DNA of 64,000 nucleotides from Tomocerus qinae. Lineage: Eukaryota > Arthropoda > Collembola > Entomobryomorpha > Tomoceridae. Shown one piece after another: positions 1-9,499 of the stretch; the first letter of the stretch is position 1; the number at the start of each line of letters is the position of its first letter. The notes beneath the pieces are model-generated. The model was not told the origin of the DNA and searched no databases. It worked only from the letters and a program-made list of their open reading frames with translations. Location: assembly GCA_020055645.1 (NCBI GenBank), contig CM034547.1, positions 3,410,001 to 3,474,000 of the forward strand. Direction: 5' to 3'. A program made the translations under genes and the position numbers.

Positions 1-138
1 TAGAAGGAGTCCTTTAGGAGTAAAGTCTTGTAGGATACCCTCGTAGGCAGGAGTCAATCCATGTAACCCCAATTTGTTGTATGATTTATGAAAAAATTAA
101 CTTATTTAAATTGGAATGGTTTTGTGTTTTAACTTTAG

Positions 139-3100
139 AAATTCCGCAAGGAGAAAACCATAATAATAGGGACGTCAGATATTGATGAAGCTTATTATTT
201 AGGGGATAGGATAGCAATTATGTCCAAGGGCCGAATTGTCGGAGCTGGGACACCACAACTTCTACAAAAACTTTTTGGTGCCCTTTACTAATAATATTAT
301 AAAAATTTATTAACCCTCCCTTACATAACATATAAAATCAACAGTACGACATAACATAGTCTGCCAAAGGACTGCCGATTTAGACGTTGGCATTGGCCAG
401 CTTACCGTCACATGTCAATCATGTGGTGAGCATGACATTAGTATATGTGCTGTACAGGAAGATTGCTAATAATGGCCTGCATAGTGTATTATACAGTAGT
501 CTTTAGGCAGACTAACTCATGTATAGACGTGGAAAAGTACGACGATTTTTGTTTGTAAAATTGTTTTCCTGCCTTAAATGACTGCCAAATAACCTCCATT
601 TAAAAATATAAGCAGAGAAACGCATTTGTGACAATTACAAAAAATCCCAAGGTTCTATGACATCCGGTTCCTTGTCAAACTGGCCCATGGATTTTAAAAG
701 TCTGTGGAAAGACTATGTTATGTAAGGGAGGGTTAATAAACCATGTCATATGCATGTAAAAAAAGTAGCGGAGATAATCAGGTTTTGTGACGTTACATGA
801 CTTCTTAGTGCATTTTCCCAATAATGACCTTTTGACCAGTATGACTAGACCTTAAGAGCCCATAGTTTCTTTAAATTTGGAAATTTCTGATGACTATCAA
901 AATACATGTAAAATTGTTTTACAACTCTTGAAAATCTGTCTAAAGTTCTTACCCGATTTTCTTGTGTGGCACATTTTTGGAATCCTGAATATATTGACAA
1001 CCACCCCATTGTACAAAATATACGATATTTAAATTTTCTAGCAGATTTTGTCGTTTACAAAATTATAATCGCAATAAGATATATTAATGAGTAAACACAT
1101 CGTATGTTTTGTATAATGAGGGGGTCTACAATATATCCAGGATTCCAAAAATGTGCCAAGAAAATCGGGTAAGAACTTTAGACAGATTTCCAAGAGTTGT
1201 AAAACAATTTTTACATGTATTTTGATAGTCATCAGAAATTTCCAAATTTAAAGAAACTATGGGCTCTTAACCTGGCCTACCGAATAACCTTTCAAACGAG
1301 CTATCTCATGACGCCCTACAATTTCGATATAACACACCCTTGTATATTCTTAAAGTTGATATGGCAAGTATTTAAATCGAGTTTTGCCTATTTCCTACGG
1401 TGGAATTCTAGTACTAGTACAATACTCAGACTTGAAAGTAAACTTCATTTGCTAGTACCATAGATATAGAAAGGAGATTTAGATAACGCATAACAAAATA
1501 ACAGGATAAGTAACAGGATATTGTAAACAGGCAAAAAGCTTCCATTCTCCACACTTTTTACACACGTTTCCCGGTCTTGTACTTTCGTACAACAAACGCT
1601 TCCATATAAATTAATACATTGTGAGATAGGGAAATGTTTCTTCTAGAAGCGTGTGTTAGTGTGTTTCTAATTCTATGGCTAGTACATGTTCCCCGTCGTA
1701 CTCTGCATTCAAAAAATGCGAATTTCAATAATAATATGGCTTGAAGTTAAGTTCCAAGGTCTACCTTACCTGTCTTGATACTTCACTTGAACTCTCTACT
1801 AATTACGGGCGACAACTCTGACCATCGACTTTTTCAGTTACCATAGACAGAATGGACGTAGTCACTCCGTTGACCGCTGACAAACGCCCAGGTTTCGTTG
1901 TGGTAACTCCATAGACTTGAGGTGAAGTCTTAAATCTGCATGGCAGTAGAATTCCACGGTTAGACCGTTGAATGTTTTTAGAGACAACTCAAACTGATAG
2001 CTAAATGGGTTTGAATTTAGCCACTGGTTATCATTTGCATTTGAGTCTCCAGCCAACGGCAGACCGTTTAGAGATTCTGGAGTACGTCAAAGATTGTATC
2101 CACTCCATGGACATTGTGAACTTAAGATCCCGGAGGGTTAGCAGAGGAGTGGCAATGGTGATGTGTCTGGTAGACACCGAGAGCCAAAATATCATAATGA
2201 ACAGTCTAACTGAAGGAGGTGATTATCAGTTTCCATTCGATAACCCCTACGACGAACACAATCTAGTGCACGATGTTTCCGGGCGCTATGCAGGCTCCGT
2301 CACCGTTTTCGGAAATCCAGAAGGGGTGGACGTGGATCAGGATGAAGCTGAGGCAGAAGAATGGGACAATCCCCTAGAGATGGTCGTCCAACTCCGAATT
2401 TCCGAAGGCGCCAATTTTTCTTTGTTGTTTTCCAAACTGGAGAGAGAATCAGAACGATCACGATTGGGAATTGTCGCCCACAAACTAAAACTTAACGATT
2501 TAGAAACGGCTTTCGAAATGTAAGAATTAATTGAAATCTTTTTTATTTTATTTTTTTAATACGAAGGATAACCAATGGACCAGAGTATAAGTAAAATATT
2601 CAAATGGTTTTTTAATGGTTTTCTGAGCAGGCTTGATAAACACAACGAAAGTGAGGAAATGAACGAACTTTTCTTTGCGAATGAAATGGGTTCTAAAAAT
2701 TCTTTGGAAACTCTTGTAAACCACTCGATGTATTCTCAGTCGGGAGTTTATTTTCACTTAAAACAGCTAGAAGGATTGTTGTTGAAAAGATTCTGGTGGA
2801 TACTGGGTCACTGGCTCTACGTTTTCATGGTGCAGATGTTTGTTCCTGTTATCCTCTTAATTGTTACTATACAATCTACTGATTTACTCTATAGCACTTC
2901 CCCCGACATCGTAAGAGTGAGTTACAACATTCGGGAGATGTTTCCAAACACTAAAGTCATTTACACATTGGACAATCCTTCAAAAGAAGTAATATATTTT
3001 CTTTTGAAACCTTTGAAACTGAAAACTCTTTTTTTTAAGTTCAATTAATTTTCTCGTTGTTGCAGGCTTTAGACTTCTTTAAGGTTTATAAGGCGGAAAT

Positions 3101-6100
3101 TGTAAACCACTTCGGACGTGATGTCACTGAAAACATTGGGAGTACTAAAATTCAAGATTTTCTTGGACAGCACAGCGAGAATGAAGATGTTTTGAAAGGT
3201 TTATTTGCACAATTTTCACTAGGACTGAAAATCGACAATGATATTATCAGAGCTCTATTTTCTCCCACGGGATTTCACACAGGACCCACGTCCCTTGGCC
3301 TCGTTTCAAATGCATCGCTTAAGTACAACTTTCCAAGCGGGGGTTTCAGCATTCATTTCAATAGCTATCCTATCGAATCGACAAAAGAAGTAATTTTAAA
3401 ATCTAAAAAAATAAAAGATTATTGTTGTGTCATATTACGTCAAACAAAAAAAACTTTTGTATTTGTAGAAGCTTTTGAAATTTTATTTTAACGGGAAAAT
3501 TCCTTATGACGTCGATCCCGCTATTTCCTATTCTATCATGCTGGCCTTTGCTTTCTTCATCTTTGTGTCCAATTTTGTTACTCAGCCGTTGTCTGAAAGA
3601 CTTTCCAAGGTATCCAGCATTTTATTAACTAAACTTCAATGTGTCATTGACTGGTTTAAAATTGCAGCTAAAAGGCCTTCAGATGAATACTTCCGTCGGC
3701 AGCCTAAAATATTGGACGTCATTCTTCATTGTTGATTTTTCTTTAAGCATCATCCTAGGAGCAGTTTTGTTATGTTGCCTTTGGTATATTCCAAAAAAGC
3801 ACGCCTTCAGAAGTGTCGGATTTTCAAGTATAAAAATAAAGAAATATCTCTTCATTCCTATCTTATTATTTTCCTATCGTTATAATAATGTTTGAATTTT
3901 GCTGGCAGAACATTTCATGATTTTTTGGGCGTTATCAAGCTACACTTCCATATTACTAGCGTACATCTGCAGTTTTTACTTCCGTCGAGCTAAAACTGGA
4001 TACTACGCCATGCTATCCTGTAACCAATGTGCAGGTAGTTCATTAACTCGATTTTCTAGAATCATTTAGCTAATTTGTAAAAAATAAATCTCTGCAAATA
4101 TTTTACAGGTCTGTTCACATTTGTTTTATCCCGAACTTTGAGTACTCCAACAGCCCAACGAATTGCTCGTTTAGTTTTTCGTATTCTTCAGCCGTACAAC
4201 ATTCCGACGGGATTTTGTTCGCTGTTTATTCAGGCTGTTGAAAATTCTGCTTGTGATCTCCTGGCTCCTGAAGTAAAAGATGCTCTTTGTTCCCAAACCA
4301 CACCCCTCTACGCAACAAGTATTAATCAGTTGGACCAAAGTTGCTGTGGTCAGTCAGTACTATTTAAATACCATTTAAATTTTTTTAATTGATGTGCGAA
4401 AGGAATCAACATTAGATTTAATCTTTCAATTGTCTATATTAACGAAGTGATCAGTGATCACTTTTAAAAACAACTGTCATAAAAGCCGTTTATTATGTAC
4501 AGAAAACATTTGTCGCGAAAAAGGACATTGTAAAGATTCTAAAGACTATTTTGATTGGTCGCACTTTGAAGCGGAGAAGCCGGATCAGATGTATACGTTT
4601 GACTACATATTTCTACTCTGCCACGCTTTTATGTTGACCGTTGCCCTTATTGTAATTGAAAAAGGCGTGACCAAAAGTCTTTTCAAGAAAACGTACTACC
4701 GTAAGCATTCTAAAAAAGAAAAACGGAAGATGGACAGTACAGATATTTCTGTTGATGAAGAAAACAAACATGTACATGAAGTATTACAACTTGGTAAGCT
4801 AATTAAAAATAAAAATACAATTTTAAAATTATTGCTGAATCTGTTTTCAGTGTTTTACTGAAAGAATATCCAAAATTTTAGAACCAGAAAAACGAAGGCA
4901 ATTATTCATAATCAAAGATGTCAGCAAAATTTCCTCCAAAAAAGAAGCTCTCGAAAATTTAAACTTAGTTGCTGAGCCTGGGAAGATATTAGCCATTTGT
5001 GGACCTACTTGTTCTGGAAAGTCTATAATTTTCAACATATTGGCAAGATTTCTTAGGACTAACAATGGAAATGTTTACTACGATGGACAGTCACTAGTTT
5101 CTTGGCATTATTCAAAAGTCAGTAGACAGTAAACAAACCCAACGACAAACTGCAAATACTCATGAAAGTTATTTTGTTGAACAGTTTCTACGAAATATTG
5201 GCTTCTGTCCTAACACAGACATCACGTTGAGAAAAATGTCTGGATTGCAAATGCTAGAGTTATTTGGAAGACTGAGAGGAATTCCTGGATCCGAGTTGAA
5301 AACACACGTGAAACAGTGGTTAACGATATTAGGTGATTAATTGGGAATAAATAGAGTTTAAAACTAAATCTATTTCAATTATATTATATTTTTAAATATT
5401 TATTTAACCTATCCTTTAACCTAACCTAACCCTTAACCTAACCCTTAACCTAACCTAACCTCTAACCTAACCCTAACCATGTATAATTCTGTTGACAATT
5501 TGGGGTGGTCCCATTTAGGTTGGATTTCCGCTAATGAGTAGTGACCTCCCAATGTTTCATCGGATATTTACCGAACATGACCTTGAGGTCACGCTCCACC
5601 TTCCACTACCCCTGGGCGAATTTTAAGCCCATTACAATGTTTGCCTCTTTTATGAAAGCCAAACATGTCTTTATTTTTTAGTAGGTTAGGTCAAAAATGA
5701 GGCAAAAATAGTGACGGATTTCCTGTGTTTCCATAACCATATGACTAAAGGTCATAAAGTGGTTATGAAAACACATTGGTGGAAACAAGGAGTGTCAACA
5801 GTTTCAACAGGAGGGTTCAGCTAGGCACTTTGCGTGAATATCTATAAGGGACAAATCCTACCAGTTGTCATTGGCAACAATCGGATAAGGGACGAAAAAC
5901 GTCCCTTATAGATATTCACGCAAAGTGCCTAACTGAACCCTCCTTATGAAAAAACAGCCAAAGAGAAACCAAGGGATACCTAAACAAGTTAAAGCTCCTT
6001 GGGTGGAAACTAAATAAGGTTGGCGGAACGTGAACGTGACCTCCCCAGAGTTGGGATAATCTAGATTATGGATTAAAGGATTACTAATCGGATTACGGAT

Positions 6101-7918
6101 TAACTAATCCCCAATCCCTAATTCATAGCTAATAATTTTGCGTGATAAATCCATAATCCATAATCCCGCCCCTTTTCTGCAAAAAAATTAATCCATAATC
6201 CTATAATCCCTTAATTATTCTCATAATAATTAATCTGTAATCCATAATCCCGTACTTATTCCGCATAATTAATCCGTAATCCATAATCCCGTATATTTTG
6301 TATGACAAGTCCGTGAGCGATTTTTGAGAGTGAGGGTTATGGTGGTTTCAATTATATTTTCACTAACCGCCTCTAAGATGAAATTTTTATTGCATTTTGT
6401 TATTTTGAAGGATAATTTATGGTTTAAATAAACGATTTATAAATAATACGGTATAAGTGACTTGATTTGTGTGAAATTTCCCCTCATTCTGTTGTAACAA
6501 CGCCAATTAGTTTTGATAATTAATTAATCCAACAAAATAATGCGTTATTTTTTCCTTAATCCAACAAAATGATTGAGTCATAATAATCCGTAATCCTTAA
6601 TCCAACAAAATTTTTGCGTTACATTAATCCCTAATCCTTTAATCCAATGAAATCATCTCGTTATAATAATCCCAATCCAATTTTAATCCCAAATAAATTT
6701 TAATCCCAATCCCTCATAATAATCTAAGAGATTTATAATTTTATTCTATAATCCGTAATTTTAATCCAAGAATTGAATCGTGTTAATCCGTAATCAGTAA
6801 TCCAACACCAAAATGCCATTAATCGCCCAACTCTCCAGGTCATGTCAGGTGAAATCCGATGAAACATTGGGGGTCATTCTAAATAGTTCGAGAAATAGAG
6901 GTGTGTGGGGCTTTAACTTTTGCGACATCGTTTAGCGTTTTCTGCAATCCAACCGAGTATTTACGGTGAACTAATACCAAGAAAAACATGTAATGATTTA
7001 TTGTATTCTCAAAGAATTGGAAACAAGGGCGAATCAACATTGTGAACTTTACCCACATAGCATGAAGAAAAAGTTGGCATTTGCTCTAGCAGCGATAGGA
7101 GACCCAAAAGTTTTAATTTTGGACAATCCATTCAAAGGAATCGACCCTGAAAGCCGAATTCAACTTCGTTTTGTCATCAAGGAACTGCTGTCCTTCCAGA
7201 GGATTATCATTCTTACGACAGACGAGTAAGAAAATTAATCCCATCAGAAATGTGATTTAATTTTCTTTAAAAATTCCTTTTTGATAATATTGCAGTGTAC
7301 GAGACTTAAAGGAATTTAGTAACAAATCCGCATTTCTTGTAAACGGAAGGATTGAGTGTGTGACGTCTCCCGAATTGATTGAACAGAGTTTAATTAAAGG
7401 CTACACTTTGACAGTCAAGTTAAGAATTCGTCCCACCGGTGTCACTTTCGATAATTATGCACAGTTGAAAACAAGAGTTTTGACTGATCTCCCAGATTCC
7501 TATCTTGTCGAAGAACAACAGGTCAGTTCCCATTCCTATTTCCCGCCATTTAGAATTTTCTGCAATGAGATTAAATTGAGTTTGGAAATACGATAAATTT
7601 AGAATGCATTTATCTGTAATTTTTGGGACATTCTAGACATAAATCTGAGTATATTGTGTTAATTTCTAAGTAGTTTTTTAAAGAACTTTTACTTTTCCAT
7701 AGCATCTGTATAAATATCATGTGGAAGACAAGGAGTACAAATGGTCGACGTTGTTCAGTCTTCTGGAAAGCATTAGGAGGGATTTCAACAGTATCGTTGA
7801 AGAGTACACTGTGAGGGAAACCATTTTAGACGATGTGTACAATAAGTACGCAATTAAGCAACGAATTTTCAAAAGGACGCCACAAGCATGGGACGTATTT
7901 TGTGTCACTTATTGCTAA
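139..7918 (+). CDS. ABCA-type ABC transporter, C-terminal 1119 residues (5' part lies before the window)
   Basis: Exons read as 139-277, 2021-2519, 2586-2988, 3066-3389, 3469-3609, 3668-3827, 3909-4034, 4109-4348, 4503-4793, 4882-5117, 5185-5332, 7015-7225, 7296-7521 and 7703-7918. All junctions are GT-AG and the phases close to the stop codon. ABCA proteins are full-size lipid transporters (TMD1-NBD1-TMD2-NBD2). Visible are the end of NBD1 (DEAYYLGDRIAIM) and its regulatory tail (ATGYHLHL). TMD2 follows: a first membrane segment (exon 3), a large extracytoplasmic loop (exons 3-5) and several hydrophobic helices (exons 5-9). NBD2 is in exons 10-13. NBD2 is degenerate: Walker A is GPTCSGKS, the Q-loop reads FCPNTD, the signature is YPHSMKKKL, Walker B is LILDNP and the H-loop is TTDD. 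The family assignment is confident; the lipid substrate and the exact paralogue cannot be told. An open frame over 3360 nt argues against a pseudogene. Confidence 0.9.
310..736. mobile_element. MITE with piggyBac-like ends and TTAA target duplication
   Basis: The left end TTAACCCTCCCTTACATAAC is matched by its reverse complement at 715-736. TTAA stands at both outer ends (310-313 and 733-736), and the inverted repeats then begin with CCC, as piggyBac-type ends do. The interior has no transposase ORF, so the element is non-autonomous. It sits in an ABCA intron. Confidence 0.65.
852..1270. mobile_element. Foldback MITE with about 170-bp arms and TTAA ends
   Basis: The left arm (852 to about 1025) runs from TTAAGAGCCCATAGTTTCTT to the region around ACAAAATATACGAT. 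It is repeated in reverse complement at about 1098-1270, ending in CTATGGGCTCTTAA. The arms are well over 85% identical by eye, and a loop of about 75 bp separates them. TTAA flanks both ends. There is no coding capacity. Confidence 0.65.
5405..5480. repeat. Telomere-like CCTAA/TTAACC tract
   Basis: About 75 bp of degenerate units (CCTTTAACCTAACCTAACCC and similar). CCTAA is the complement of the arthropod telomere unit TTAGG, but TTAACC variants are mixed in. The tract is inside an intron, far from any chromosome end visible here. Confidence 0.55.
5807..5946. mobile_element. Short palindromic MITE
   Basis: About 44 bp from GGAGGGTTCAGCTAGGCACT to CTATAAGGGA (5811-5854) recur in reverse complement at 5900-5943. 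The loop is about 45 bp and includes a second small hairpin (GGGACGAAAAACGTCCC). The arms are nearly perfect. The element is too short to code for protein. Confidence 0.65.
6044..6840. repeat. TAATCC/GGATTA-rich irregular array
   Basis: Dozens of TAATCC, TAATCCGTAATCC and ATAATCC motifs are spaced irregularly over about 780 bp. The left edge reads in the GGATTA sense and the rest in the TAATCC sense. Short inverted ends (CCAGAGTTGGGATAAT and its counterpart ATTAATCGCCCAACTCTCC) bound the block, so it may be the inside of a non-autonomous element. Confidence 0.6.
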
Positions 7919-9499
7919 CTCATTTCAATTTTACGATCCAATATTAATCTAGTTGATTAATAGTATTTCTATTATATTAGTTGATTAGGCATAGGCATGT
8001 GTAGTATAGTAAGGAAGGATTAAATATATCCCTAATATATTGGAGACTTATACCAACTATGTGCTTTACCATTTTGGAATAAAAGTAAGATGGATGGTTA
8101 AGTTAAAAATACTAGAGTTACTCATTTCCACATCAGATATATTAAACATCGACAAAACGAACCGCAAGCCGTCGTAGCAGAAGCTCGTCTGAGTTAAAAG
8201 GACCGTAGTAGACACATCTTTATAGTAGAAATGTAAGAATGGCATAACAGAAATGTATAATAATATTAAATATAATATGACTATCAAAATCAACCGAAAA
8301 TTCAAACAGAAAAATGCTGAAATCAGCAAAAAATCTCTGGAGCGCCTCAGGTCTATAAGGTAGATAGTCTGGAGCTGGGAGAAGCTGTCATTGCCGTATA
8401 GTGGTGTGCAACACCGCTTTATAGGAATGCCTGATCTGTCTGTCTGTCTGTCTGTTAGCACGATAATTCTAAAACGTTTTGAGATAACCAACTCAAACTT
8501 ACTGTACGTGATGTAGAGATAAAAAGCGAGGTCGAAAAGTTTATTTGCTAAGCCATGTCAAGGTCAAATCAAGCGTGTCAAAAGGTCAATGGTCATTGAA
8601 AAAATTCTCTAAATCGTCATGTAACGTCAGACAAGCAGTTCAAACTTTTTATGCGATTTCACACCACTTTTTTTACACCCATTTGAACATGGTTAATTAG
8701 CTTTGATTTGCCTATCTTAGTGACATTATCCCAAATTAAATCCTAACCAATGCGTTTGCCATTCCGAAAATGTACATCATTAGAAAATCGGAGTAAAACT
8801 CGGGAAGTTATATCAAAAATAGCAAAGAGAGTTTCATGAAAAAGGTTGAAATGTAAACTGCCTCATACTTGACCGGATGTGCAAGTCATAGAATATCTGA
8901 CATTGAAGCAATGGGCTGCAACTAGTTTGATTAACTTAGATTTCGCACTGCAAGATGTGCGAAAGTGACAATCTGCTCAAGTGCGAGGAATTTGAGTCAA
9001 GCTAATGTGTGGAAATGCAAATGTGCGTCTACATCCAAATGTAGCCAGTTCATGGCATGAACAAATTCTTGGGCACATTGGATGAAGATTTCGCAGTGCA
9101 GATTGCTGTTGCTATTGGCTCCCTGTGTTAAATAGCTACATACCATTCAAAATTAGGAACTTCCTTGGGAACTTTCCATTTTGTTATTTTGAAGTATTGC
9201 ACTATTATACTGCCCAGCGTCGAATACTGCGATTGTGTGGTTATCTCCAGTTAGTTTTTCGGTTAGTAGGGCTATGGGTTTCGGCTACCGTTAGAAGCAT
9301 ATTTTTATTTGAATTTTGAAATAAAAGAGGAACAGCCCCCTTAATGATCTTATTATAATACGAAGTGATAAGAATAGAATACAGGAAATCTTGATTATTT
9401 TTATCTCATATCTTATAGTTTAGTTCTAGTCATAATTTTCAATCAATTAATCATAATTTAATCGGTGGTCGCATTTCTTAACAGAATTTTAATTCCAGG
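7919..9499. other. Intergenic region between the ABCA and TSNAXIP1-like genes
   Basis: No supported gene. Around 8415-8500 lies a degraded copy of the dispersed repeat that contains GTCTGTCTGTCTGTTAGCACGATAA, related to copies at 17891, 36880 and 38176. At about 8570-8645 there is an inverted piece of the repeat also seen at 745-850. Open frames here (such as 8066-8491 on the - strand) overlap this repeat and show no protein-like features. Confidence 0.6.
8078..8083 (+). terminator. Candidate poly(A) signal of the ABCA gene
   Basis: AATAAA lies about 160 bp after the ABCA stop codon in A+T-rich sequence. It is the first canonical hexamer after the gene. Use of the site is inferred. Confidence 0.4.

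Larger units (their letters stand above)
278..2020 (+). other. Large ABCA intron filled with repeats
   Basis: This is the intron between the NBD1 end and the TMD2-side exon. The donor splits a codon (phase 1) after LF, and the acceptor resumes with ATGYHL. It carries two foldback elements (310-736 and 852-1270). Between them, 745-850 holds a piece of a dispersed repeat that includes GACGTTACATGAC; related pieces occur at 35925-36040 and, inverted, at 8570-8645. No coding sequence was seen in it. Confidence 0.75.
5333..7014 (+). other. Large ABCA intron inside NBD2, packed with repeats
   Basis: The intron splits NBD2 between the Q-loop exon (ending 5332, phase 1) and the signature/Walker B exon (7015). 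It carries a telomere-like tract (5405-5480), a palindromic element (5807-5946) and a TAATCC-rich array (6044-6840). An outer inverted repeat has arms at 5541-5583 and 6837-6877 around the motif CCCAATGTTTCATCGGAT. No exon was seen within it. Confidence 0.7.

Noticed and set aside
8066-8491. 141-codon - strand frame with hydrophobic stretches
   Set aside because: Its N-terminal part is the antisense of a dispersed repeat (TCTGTCTGTCTG ... CACGATAA) found elsewhere in the window. The rest shows no domain.
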